DNA of 64,000 bases. Source: Morganella morganii_D. GTDB taxonomy: Bacteria; Pseudomonadota; Gammaproteobacteria; Enterobacterales; Enterobacteriaceae. Made by a program: the position numbers and the translations under genes. Location of the stretch: contig CP173058.1 of NCBI GenBank assembly GCA_044772875.1, positions 1,674,001 to 1,738,000 on the forward strand, written 5' to 3'. Shown here one piece after another: positions 35,848-43,803 of the stretch. The notes beneath the pieces were generated by a model. That model was not told the DNA's origin. It made no database searches and was given only the letters and a program-made list of their open reading frames with translations. Numbering within the stretch: position 1 is the first letter of the stretch; every line of letters begins with the position of its first letter.

Positions 35848-36498
35848 TTATGGCTGAGTGTTATTTTCCGTCCTGTCATACTGTTCTGACGCGGCTTTCA
35901 GCCCGGCAAGATCCGCCGAACAAATCAGCGGCTTCAGGGCATCGAATTTCGCCTGCGGCCAGTCATAAAGCGACAACGCCAGCAATTCGCGGACAGTATT
36001 TTCGTTAAACCGGCTGCGGATAAATGCCGCCGGATTACCGCCGACGATCGCATACGGCGGCACATCGCGGATAACCACACTGTTTGCGGCAATCACCGCG
36101 CCCTCACCGATAGTCACACCGGGCATAATCATCGCCCGCATGCCTATCCAGGCACCGTCACCGATGCGGGTATCCCCCTTACCGATATATGCCTCATCAA
36201 TCATATCCGGAAACGGATACAGGCTGAACCAGTCATGGCGGTGTGTATGATTTCCGCCCATCAGGATCACCGCTTCTGCCCCGATACAGACATAATCCCC
36301 GATATACAGTTCATCGGTTTCCCAACTGAGCTGCCAGTCACGGCTTATTTCATCACCCGGTAAATAGCGGACAACAGAGGCTTCAAAGCCCTTATCCCAG
36401 CAGTCGCTGTAATAGCTGTGTATGCCTTTGATATGAATATTCGGGTTTGTGACCGTTTCATGCAGCCGTTCGCAAACGGACCAATGTTTTTGTTTCAT
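35848..36498 (-). CDS. CatB-like xenobiotic O-acetyltransferase
   Basis: This 216-residue left-handed beta-helix enzyme belongs to the group of type B chloramphenicol acetyltransferases and streptogramin (Vat) acetyltransferases. It shows NPNIHIKGIHSYYSD at the N-terminus and hexapeptide repeats (IGDYVCIGAEAVILM, IGDGAWIGMRAMIMPGVTIG). The active-site block is GGNHTHRHDW, where His86 aligns with the catalytic histidine of the GNQGHRYDW motif. PPYAIVGGNPA follows. Trimeric and cytosolic by family. Actual drug acetylation is not proven by sequence. The start at 36498 has GAG seven bases upstream; the alternative 36510 has no site. Confidence 0.85.
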   Translation of the reverse strand: MKQKHWSVCERLHETVTNPNIHIKGIHSYYSDCWDKGFEASVVRYLPGDEISRDWQLSWETDELYIGDYVCIGAEAVILMGGNHTHRHDWFSLYPFPDMIDEAYIGKGDTRIGDGAWIGMRAMIMPGVTIGEGAVIAANSVVIRDVPPYAIVGGNPAAFIRSRFNENTVRELLALSLYDWPQAKFDALKPLICSADLAGLKAASEQYDRTENNTQP

Positions 36499-36630
36499 GG
36501 TAAATCTCATTATTGATGGATAGTTACCACAGAACGCTGCTCTGTGGTGATGCGCCCGCGTTCAAAGCACATCACGCCGGGTTATCCTCGCCCGTTTCAG
36601 CCGGGGATTGTCCATCATGCTCTCCCATAT

Positions 36631-36657
36631 AAAAAAACACCCGCCAAAGCGGGTGTT
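36631..36657 (-). terminator. Terminator of the AGCS symporter gene
   Basis: On the minus strand, ACACCCGC pairs with GCGGGTGT around TTTG, followed by TTTTTT. Confidence 0.85.
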
Positions 36658-36661
36658 GTCA

Positions 36662-38116
36662 TCAATTAACCTTCTGTTCAACAAGCGGTTCCGGAGCTTC
36701 CTCCCAGATGCCGTCTTCGACCTGTTTACGTATTTCAGGATAAAGGTTGATATCAAACTGCGGTAATTTTCCCGTTTTGCGCTGTTGGTTATAATCTTTC
36801 GCCAGCTTAAATGCAACGCCGGACAGCAGCAGGATAGCAATCAGGTTAGTGACCGCCATCAGCCCCATCGAGAAATCCGCCATTTTCCAGACCAGCGGCA
36901 TTTCTGACAGCGCCCCGAACATCACCATACCCAGCGCAGCCAGGCGCAGAACAAACAGCCCTTTGGTGTGTTTATGCTCGAGAAACACCATATTGCTCTC
37001 CGCATAAGCGTAGTTAGCAATAATAGAAGTAAAAGCAAAGAAAAAGATAGCCACGGCCACAAAGGTGGATCCCCAACTGCCGACAACCGAACTCAGCGCC
37101 AGCTGCGTGATCTCAATACCGTTGATATCCCCCTGCGGATTATCCAGCACACCGGAAGAGAGAATAATCATGGCTGTGGCACTGCAGATAACCAGAGTAT
37201 CCATAAAGACACCCAGCATTTGCACATACCCCTGAGAAACCGGATGCGGCGGGAATGGTGCGGCTGACGCAGCGGCGTTCGGCGCGGAACCCATACCGGC
37301 CTCATTAGAGAACAGACCGCGTTGCACGCCGTTAATCATTGCCTGCGCCACACCATAACCGACGGCACCGGAAACCGCTTCCTGCAAGCCAAAGGCACTT
37401 TTGATAATCAGCATAAAGACATCCGGCAGACGCTCCGCGTAATGGCCCATCACCCAGAATGCGAGAATGAGATACGCAACCGCCATCACCGGCACTACCA
37501 GCTCCGCCACGCGGGCAATCGAGCGAAGACCACCGAAAATAATGACGCCGCAGATAACCACCAGCCCGGCACCGACATAAGCGGCATCCGCGCCAAAGGC
37601 CATTTTTGACGCCTGAGCAATTGAGTTTGCCTGAACGGCGTTAAAGACCAGTCCGAACGCAATGATCAGGAAGACAGAGAACAGAACTCCCATCCAGCGG
37701 GCTTTCAGTCCGCGCTCCATATAATACGCCGGTCCGCCGCGATAGTTCCCCTGATCGTCCCGTGTTTTATAGAGCTGGGCGAGTGTGCTTTCGATAAATG
37801 ATGTTGCCATACCGATCAGGGCAACAACCCACATCCAGAAGATAGCACCCGGTCCCCCGGCTGTCAGAGCAATGGCCACCCCGGTCAGATTTCCGGTGCC
37901 GACCCGTGCGGCAAGGCTTGTGCAAAGCGCCTGAAACGGCGAGATGCCGGATTTATCCGATTTCTTACTGTGCTTTAGCACGCTGAACATGTGTCCGAAG
38001 TGGCGGAATTGGATAAATCCGGTACGAAAGGTGAAGTACAATCCGATACCCAGTAATAAATAGATGAGCAGATGGTTCCAGAGCAGTCCGTTTAATGTAT
38101 TAATTATATCGGTCAA
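36662..38116 (-). CDS. Alanine/glycine:cation symporter (AGCS family)
   Basis: This is a 484-residue sodium- or proton-coupled importer of alanine and glycine in the inner membrane, with about ten hydrophobic segments. GTGNLTGVAIALTAGGPGAIFWMW-type sequence near residue 72 and GVQRGLFSNEAGMGSAPNAAA near 260 are the AGCS signature blocks. It resembles E. coli YaaJ (476). The start codon is TTG at 38116, supported by AAGAGG eight bases upstream and a conserved-looking N-terminus; no good ATG is available. The terminator follows within four bases of the stop. Confidence 0.9.
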   Translation of the reverse strand: MTDIINTLNGLLWNHLLIYLLLGIGLYFTFRTGFIQFRHFGHMFSVLKHSKKSDKSGISPFQALCTSLAARVGTGNLTGVAIALTAGGPGAIFWMWVVALIGMATSFIESTLAQLYKTRDDQGNYRGGPAYYMERGLKARWMGVLFSVFLIIAFGLVFNAVQANSIAQASKMAFGADAAYVGAGLVVICGVIIFGGLRSIARVAELVVPVMAVAYLILAFWVMGHYAERLPDVFMLIIKSAFGLQEAVSGAVGYGVAQAMINGVQRGLFSNEAGMGSAPNAAASAAPFPPHPVSQGYVQMLGVFMDTLVICSATAMIILSSGVLDNPQGDINGIEITQLALSSVVGSWGSTFVAVAIFFFAFTSIIANYAYAESNMVFLEHKHTKGLFVLRLAALGMVMFGALSEMPLVWKMADFSMGLMAVTNLIAILLLSGVAFKLAKDYNQQRKTGKLPQFDINLYPEIRKQVEDGIWEEAPEPLVEQKVN

Positions 38117-38859
38117 AGTTATACCTCTTATATTGCTGTGCTGATTTGCGGCGAATAAGCCCCTTAACGAATGACAGGTAATATCCGTGTTGTCATATCT
38201 GATAGTGATTGTTTAAAAAAAAGACACCTCTTATTAAGAATCAGCCCGACTTTACCATAAGAAATATTTCCCTGTATATTTTTTTATTTCTTTTTTTTCG
38301 TTCTATTAATCAACGTTACTTTTTCGCATTAATACAGTGTTTAACCCGGGCTATGGAATCAATAAAACACCTGTGGAATTTATCAAAAATAACAATTGGT
38401 TATGACATAATTCTCTGTATGGCCTGATTTACCGCCTTCTTCTTTCAATTTACCACCATAATCTGTTTCACCTTCTGAATTAAAACATGTGATTACATTT
38501 ATCTGAAAAGCCATTATATATTATCTGTTATTTTAACATAGCATATCAACTCATTAAATTCTTTATTCCAGAGGAAGAAATAATTAATAAAAAAATTTTC
38601 AATCCGAATAAAAAATAAATACCAGCATTATTACTGAATAATATTAATCCTTTCAGTTACCGGTAATCCGTTGTAAGGAAAACGATCCCGGCATTCCTGC
38701 GGTGGTTGTTTATCACAGACAGACTTTGATGCCGGGCCAAACTTTGCTCTGTGACACACTCCTGTGAAAAAAAGCTTTCGCAGCAGACCCGTTTCCGCTA
38801 ACATATCGCTATATAATCTGTTATATATCGGATTGTATACATTGCTCTTAATATATTTT

Positions 38860-38888
38860 TTGCCGGTCAGCTGACCGGCAATTTTTTT
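38860..38888 (+). terminator. Orphan rho-independent terminator
   Basis: TTGCCGGTCAG pairs perfectly with CTGACCGGCAA, followed by TTTTTT. No protein gene ends here on the plus strand; the nearest upstream gene points away. Confidence 0.75.
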
Positions 38889-39082
38889 ACCTGCTATATC
38901 TGATTACAACTTATGAAAATGTGATCCTGCCCGGCATTTAGCATAAAGACAGGAATAACCGTGTAGTAATTTTGTCATTAATCATTATTATCAGAACAGA
39001 TAATCGTGCATTTCTTCGTTATTTTTTTATTTTTTGCTCCCTCACGGGAGCATTTTCTTATCTGCCGGGCTGTAAAACACGG

Positions 39083-39122
39083 CTGCCGGTACGGGAGATA
39101 GCATAAATTCCTGTGCCGGCAG
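39083..39122. promoter_or_regulatory. Large hairpin upstream of the OrtT-like gene
   Basis: CTGCCGGTACGGGA pairs with TCCTGTGCCGGCAG over 14 positions (two wobble pairs) around a 12-base loop, ending 70 bases before the start codon. No U-tract follows, so it is not a simple terminator. A role in the toxin's leader is inference. Confidence 0.5.
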
Positions 39123-39191
39123 CAGATCCGCCATGATTTATCGTTGCGGGTGAGGTACACTAACTGCATCAGTTTAACTAATGTAACCGTT

Positions 39192-39368
39192 ATGTCTTCT
39201 GCACAGATTTTGCTGACTATCTACGCAACAGGTGGTTTTTTTTCATTCATTCTGACTTTTTTCCTGACAAAAGATCCGAATCCGTTTTTTCGCCTGCTCA
39301 GTTGCCTGCTGATAGCTCTCACCTGGCCGATGTCGTTACCGGTAGTGATTTTATTCTCACTATTCTGA
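39192..39368 (+). CDS. GhoT/OrtT-family membrane toxin
   Basis: The product is a 58-residue very hydrophobic protein with two membrane helices (residues about 5-25 and 33-57). Its end, ALTWPMSLPVVILFSLF, is nearly the same as the end of E. coli GhoT and OrtT (both near 57 residues, ending with TWPMS-P-LLFSLF). Those proteins damage the membrane and lower ATP when over-produced: GhoT is silenced by the RNase GhoS, and OrtT is an orphan. No ghoS-like gene lies nearby, so OrtT is the better parallel. No clear Shine-Dalgarno sequence precedes the ATG, which would keep translation low. Confidence 0.82.
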   Translation: MSSAQILLTIYATGGFFSFILTFFLTKDPNPFFRLLSCLLIALTWPMSLPVVILFSLF

Positions 39369-39712
39369 CAACATTCCGGGCCGCAATCCTCCTGCAGTTG
39401 ACGCCAGAAAAAGCATCAGCCCCCCAACTCAGAAAGCTGCCCTGTTGCTGCCACAGCATATTTATTTCAGGTGCCGGAGCATAGCCGCGCTGACAAATAC
39501 GACGGCGGACAATAGCGGGTAATGAAAAGACGGAACGAGCCGGATTGTGGTGATTTCATACACGCCTCTGCTGAGAAAGAGAACGCATGTGAAACCCGGT
39601 ACTCCCGAAAGATAGTTATTACGGGAATATCATAAAAGAGAACCACAACCACAAAAAAGGGACAAATTGTGCTGCAGAGTCCTCCTTTATTCAGAATTAA
39701 AGCAGATAACAA
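39369..39712. other. Intergenic region
   Basis: 344 bases without a supported gene or signal. Frames at 39302-39484 and 39467-39712 have no ribosome-binding site or family. Confidence 0.5.
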
Positions 39713-39913
39713 TCAGTCCAGTGCATTGATGGCTTTTTCATAGATGACATTCATAAAGTCATCATTCTGCTGTTCCCAATATATTTCCAGCATTACCTGA
39801 ATGGCTTCTTTAGTAACAGGCTCACCACTTTTGCATAAAAGGACAGCGGCTCTGCCGATTGCCTGGCAAATTTCGCCATAAACATATGCGTCGCTAACTC
39901 GTTCTGAAATCAT
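39713..39913 (-). CDS. Small protein, possibly YmgB/AriR biofilm-regulator family
   Basis: This 66-residue soluble, acidic, helical protein has ICQAIGRAAVLLCKSGEPVT followed by KEAIQVMLEIYW. The pattern 'small-G-x-A-x(3)-L-x(2)-SG-x(2)-V-x(4)-I' recalls E. coli YmgB (AriR), YmgA and YcgZ, connector proteins that influence Rcs phosphorelay, acid resistance and biofilm. The match is weak and from memory. A TAGG sequence eight bases upstream of the ATG can serve as ribosome-binding site. It stands alone between AT-rich gaps. Confidence 0.55.
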   Translation of the reverse strand: MISERVSDAYVYGEICQAIGRAAVLLCKSGEPVTKEAIQVMLEIYWEQQNDDFMNVIYEKAINALD

Positions 39914-40829
39914 AATTGTGCCTATTTATTTTTAATATAACTACTGCCTCTCTGTCCTTTACTTAAGACATTCCGGCATTGCTGTTGACTGACACCCAGG
40001 TAAGAATTATCCAAAAATCCCCAGTGATTTATTATCGCCACATTGCGTTTAATGTTCAAAGAAAAACATATTATTCCGGAAAATATTTTTTGAAAACAAC
40101 AAAAAAATAAACAATATCAATTAATTATAACTAATTATGTTATCATAGCTACGGATTGTTACTTTCTGGTTGATCATTGGTTAATACTATATCATGCGAC
40201 TTGTGCTTTTTCGCTATTAAAATACATAAATTCATAAATTTTTACCTGCATAAATAACGTCCTTCCTTACCGGATAAATAAAATATATTAAATCACTTCG
40301 CCATACTCATTTATGGATTATTATAATCATATAAAATTTCAATACTCCTTCAGCAGGCAGTGATTCGCATTATTCCTTTACTCTTTATGTGGTAATAAAG
40401 ATATTTACTTATCATAATGTTATACGTATTTACCGATATATACGATTCATTAGTACGTAGTTTTATTACCATAGTTAATTATCTTTTTATTAATAACAGC
40501 AATAGAAAAATCACTCCATATTATTACTCTCATTTTTTCATTTATATAAGATAATAAAATATATCATCGTAATTGTGACTAATCATAATTCGAATACACT
40601 TATTACCGGTTAAAAAAACACGTTATTCTGAACAGCAGGATACCCCTCTATCTTTGCCATATTTTTAAACAAATCTGTCGTAAACAAGACATCTTGTTTT
40701 ACAATATATTAATATTTATCATTTACTCTGCGAAAATCAGTTTTTTATAGTTGTATTTCTGTACGTTTCCCCTTATCATCCGCGCCTTTGAATAGCATGT
40801 CTCTCTTTTATTTATCTGATTGAGGTTCT
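39914..40829. other. Very AT-rich 0.9-kb intergenic region upstream of satP
   Basis: No protein gene is visible. The composition is far more AT-rich than the surrounding genes, with many ATTA/TAAT runs that are typical of H-NS-bound or horizontally acquired DNA. A TGTGA-CTAATC-ATAAT half-CRP-like match lies at 40574-40589, and a perfect palindrome at 40682-40699. Confidence 0.6.
40682..40699. promoter_or_regulatory. Palindromic operator-like site upstream of satP
   Basis: AAACAAGA-CA-TCTTGTTT is an eight-base perfect inverted repeat followed directly by ACAATATATTAATATT, a promoter-like AT tract, about 130 bases before satP. The cognate regulator is unknown. Confidence 0.45.
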
Positions 40830-41399
40830 ATGAGCTCTGACCGTATTGCGAATCCAGGCCCGCTGGGCTTACTGGGATTTGGTATGACGACTATCCTGCT
40901 GAATGTCCACAACGCCGGATTCTTCCCCATGGCTTCTGTTATTCTGAGCATGGGGATTTTCTACGGTGGTATTGCACAGGTCATCGCGGGTATTCTTGAA
41001 TATAAGAAAGGAAATACTTTCGGTGCGACTGCCTTTACTTCGTATGGCTTTTTCTGGATAAGTCTGGTCGGCATACTATTAATGCCGTCAATGGGATTCG
41101 GCGAGGCAACCAGCCATGAATTTCTGGCTGTTTATCTGGCACTGTGGGGTATTTTCTCATTCTTTATGTTTATTGCCACACTGAAAGCAAATCTGACTCT
41201 GCGCGTGGTTTTCTTCCTGCTGGTGATTTTATTTGCCCTGCTCGTTATCGGTAATGCCACCGGTAATGCCGCATTACTGAAAATTGCCGGTTATGAAGGT
41301 ATTTTATGTGGTGCAACCGCATTTTATCTGGCAATGGCTGAAGTGCTGAATGAACAGTACGGCCGGACTATTCTACCGATTGGTGAACGTCACGCCTGA
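40830..41399 (+). CDS. satP: Acetate/succinate:H+ symporter SatP
   Basis: This 189-residue protein of the GPR1/FUN34/YaaH (AceTr) family forms a hexameric channel-like acetate transporter. Six hydrophobic segments are visible. The family signature NPAPLGL appears as NPGPLGLLGFGMTTILLN, with glycine in place of alanine. MGIFYGGIAQVIAG and FGATAFTSYGFFW are other conserved blocks. The length equals E. coli SatP (188). TGAGG precedes the ATG. In E. coli the gene is under CRP control. Confidence 0.94.
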   Translation: MSSDRIANPGPLGLLGFGMTTILLNVHNAGFFPMASVILSMGIFYGGIAQVIAGILEYKKGNTFGATAFTSYGFFWISLVGILLMPSMGFGEATSHEFLAVYLALWGIFSFFMFIATLKANLTLRVVFFLLVILFALLVIGNATGNAALLKIAGYEGILCGATAFYLAMAEVLNEQYGRTILPIGERHA

Positions 41400-41415
41400 T
41401 TACACAATTTCCGTA

Positions 41416-41448
41416 TAAAAAAACCCGTTCAGTGAACGGGTTTTTTTG
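41416..41448. terminator. Bidirectional terminator between satP and yfaZ-like gene
   Basis: AAAAAACCCGTTCA pairs with TGAACGGGTTTTTTT around G; runs of A and T flank both sides. Confidence 0.85.
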
Positions 41449-41463
41449 TCTGCAAAACAGAGA

Positions 41464-42003
41464 TCAGAAGCTCAGACCCGCGCCCAGATAAGCGCCGTCC
41501 GCAATACGGTTTTCATGGCCGCTGTTGGATTCAACTTCAATCTTACGGTAGCCTGCTTTTACATTCAGCGGAGCAAACACAGTCCAGTTTGCACCAACAT
41601 CTGCTTCTTTATAAGAGTCGTTACCGGACGTCAGACCTGACGGTGCGCCGTAAAATTCACCGTAAACACGCACAGACGGCAGGATGCTCCACGCCACACC
41701 AACACCCGGTGCAACGGCTATACCTTTCTTACCCACTTCCGGATCGAGATAAATCGCTTTACCGCCGACACTCGCAGAGACAGGACCCAGCGGGAAAGCA
41801 AATTTGGCACGTGCACCGCCTAATTGCCCCTGATGATCACTGCGTGCCCAGTTACCGTCAAATGACAGCCCGGAGTACGGGTCACCAAATCCCATATTGA
41901 TATCGGTAAATTTCTTACCGGCTTCAACATCCATAGAGATTGCATTTGCAGCGCCCGCCGCAAACATCAGTGTTGCAGCTGCCGCTGCTTTATATTTTCT
42001 CAT
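41464..42003 (-). CDS. YfaZ-family outer-membrane protein
   Basis: This 179-residue precursor has a signal peptide (MRKYKAAAAATLMFAAGAANA) and a beta-barrel-like mature part ending in aromatic SF, as outer-membrane proteins do. GKKFTDINMGFGDPYSGLSF and GNWARSDHQG at the front and RIADGAYLGAGLSF at the end match the YfaZ family (E. coli YfaZ 180 residues), whose function is not established. The start at MRKYK is preceded by GGTGG; an upstream in-frame ATG would add a non-signal segment. It is divergent from katA. Confidence 0.85.
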   Translation of the reverse strand: MRKYKAAAAATLMFAAGAANAISMDVEAGKKFTDINMGFGDPYSGLSFDGNWARSDHQGQLGGARAKFAFPLGPVSASVGGKAIYLDPEVGKKGIAVAPGVGVAWSILPSVRVYGEFYGAPSGLTSGNDSYKEADVGANWTVFAPLNVKAGYRKIEVESNSGHENRIADGAYLGAGLSF

Positions 42004-42300
42004 TTTTTGCCACCACATAAATTCAGACCCAGTTTTCGGCATTTTCCCCGAAACTGTCACCATTTGAAAGTTAATATTCTGATTTTTATGTAAAGTTATC
42101 TATATAGTCCATCAATAGGTCACACCAATCTATCAAATCGACACATTCTTTTTATGACAGTGCTATATTTTATACCAAGTCATAAATACAGATAAAAACA
42201 ACAACGCTCCGTGCAATTTATGATTTACCATACTGATTTTGCACATCGCACCAATTTCTGCAATCAGTGTCTTTTTTCCCTTACCGACTGGAGATATGTG

Positions 42301-43743
42301 ATGAAAAAGAAAGGATTAACAACAGCTGCGGGTGCCCCCGTCGTTGATAATAACAATGTCATAACTGCCGGAAAACGCGGCCCGATGCTGTTACAGGATG
42401 TCTGGTTTTTGGAAAAACTGGCGCATTTTGACCGGGAAGTGATCCCGGAGCGCCGTATGCACGCCAAAGGCTCCGGTGCATTCGGTACATTTACTGTCAC
42501 CCATGACATTACCCGTTTTACCCGCGCAAAAATTTTCGCTCAGGTCGGCAAAAAAACCGATATGTTCGCCCGGTTCTCCACCGTTGCCGGTGAGCGCGGA
42601 GCGGCAGATGCAGAGCGGGATATCCGCGGCTTTGCCCTGAAATTTTATACCGAAGAAGGTAACTGGGATATGGTCGGTAACAACACCCCGGTATTCTACC
42701 TTCGCGACCCGCTGAAATTTCCGGACCTGAACCACGTTGTAAAACGTGACCCGCGCACCAACCTGCGCAATATGGCTTATAAGTGGGACTTCTTCTCTCA
42801 TCTGCCGGAATCCCTCCATCAGCTGACCATTGATGTCAGTGACCGTGGTCTGCCGCAGAGCTACCGCCATATGCACGGCTTCGGCAGTCATACTTACAGC
42901 TTTATTAACAGCAATAATGAGCGTTTCTGGGTGAAATTCCATTTCCGCTGCCAACAGGGTATTGCCAACCTGATGGATGATGCAGCAGAGCAGTTAATCG
43001 GGAAAGATCGGGAAAGTTCACAACGTGATCTGTTCAGTGCCATTGAAAAAGGCGATTATCCGCGCTGGAACCTGCAAATTCAGGTGATGCCGGAAACCGA
43101 TGCCGCAAAAGTGCCGTATAACCCGTTTGATCTGACCAAAGTGTGGCCGCATGCGGATTATCCGCTGATGGATGCCGGTTATTTCGAGCTGAACCGTAAC
43201 CCGGAAAACTATTTCTCTGATGTGGAACAGGCGGCATTCAGCCCGGCCAACGTGGTTCCCGGCATTGGTTTCTCACCGGATAAAATGTTGCAGGGTCGTC
43301 TGTTCTCTTACGGCGATGCACACCGCTACCGTTTAGGGGTCAACCATCATCAGATCCCTGTGAATAAACCACGCTGCCCGTTCCACAACTATCACCGTGA
43401 CGGCGCAATGCGTATCGACGGTAACAGCGGAAATGCAGAAACGTATGAGCCGAACAGTGCCGGTCTCTTTCAGGAACAGCCGGACTTCAGCGAACCGCCA
43501 CTGTCTGTTGACGGTGCCGCCGATCACTGGAACCACCGCGAAGATACGGATTACTTCAGTCAGCCGCGTGCACTGTATGAATTACTCAGCGACGACGAAC
43601 ATCAGCGCATGTTTGTCCGTATCGCCGGTGAACTGGTACAGGCCGCTGAAGAAACGCAGGCCCGTCAGATAGCCCTGTTTAAACAGGTGCATCCGGAATA
43701 CGGTGCCGGTGTGGAAGCCGCTATCGCAAAACTGAAAAAGTAA
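42301..43743 (+). CDS. katA: Catalase (monofunctional heme, clade 3)
   Basis: KatA disproportionates hydrogen peroxide. The 480-residue protein is very close, from memory, to the Proteus mirabilis PR catalase (484). The catalytic His54 (ERRMHAKGSGA) and Asn127 (DMVGNNTPVF) are at the classical positions, and the proximal heme tyrosine is in RLFSYGDAHRYRLG. The short length and the lack of a C-terminal flavodoxin-like domain mark the small-subunit NADPH-binding clade. The start at 42301 is supported by GGAG and by homology; the frame is open 30 codons further upstream. A terminator follows. Peroxide control by OxyR is likely, but a full site was not identified. Confidence 0.96.
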   Translation: MKKKGLTTAAGAPVVDNNNVITAGKRGPMLLQDVWFLEKLAHFDREVIPERRMHAKGSGAFGTFTVTHDITRFTRAKIFAQVGKKTDMFARFSTVAGERGAADAERDIRGFALKFYTEEGNWDMVGNNTPVFYLRDPLKFPDLNHVVKRDPRTNLRNMAYKWDFFSHLPESLHQLTIDVSDRGLPQSYRHMHGFGSHTYSFINSNNERFWVKFHFRCQQGIANLMDDAAEQLIGKDRESSQRDLFSAIEKGDYPRWNLQIQVMPETDAAKVPYNPFDLTKVWPHADYPLMDAGYFELNRNPENYFSDVEQAAFSPANVVPGIGFSPDKMLQGRLFSYGDAHRYRLGVNHHQIPVNKPRCPFHNYHRDGAMRIDGNSGNAETYEPNSAGLFQEQPDFSEPPLSVDGAADHWNHREDTDYFSQPRALYELLSDDEHQRMFVRIAGELVQAAEETQARQIALFKQVHPEYGAGVEAAIAKLKK

Positions 43744-43759
43744 TCATGGGATAAAATGA

Positions 43760-43796
43760 CAAAACCGCTGCCGTCAGTGACCGCAGCGGTTTTTTA
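43760..43796. terminator. Terminator shared by katA and the men operon
   Basis: AAAACCGCTGC pairs with GCAGCGGTTTT around an eleven-base loop, followed by TTTAT. It lies between convergent katA and menE. Confidence 0.85.
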
Positions 43797-43803
43797 TATG
43801 AAC

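Larger units (their letters stand above)
38117..39191. other. Gene-poor AT-rich region with structured elements
   Basis: This is a 1,075-base stretch without a convincing protein gene. It contains an orphan terminator (38860-38888), an eight-base-pair CCCGGCAT/ATGCCGGG long-range hairpin (38687-38736), a TCACAG/CTGTGA pair (38713-38754), a weak GCTCCC/GGGAGC hairpin (39036-39051), and a large hairpin just before the next gene (39083-39122). Some of these may belong to an unannotated RNA. Confidence 0.6.

Noticed and set aside
39467..39712. 81-codon minus-strand frame between the toxin and YmgB-like genes
   Set aside because: It directly follows the real 39713 gene without a ribosome-binding site, and the product has no coherent domain.
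42100..42165. ATAG/CTAT tetranucleotide cluster upstream of katA as an OxyR site
   Set aside because: The tetranucleotides do not have the regular 11-base spacing of the OxyR consensus; control by OxyR stays likely on general grounds only.
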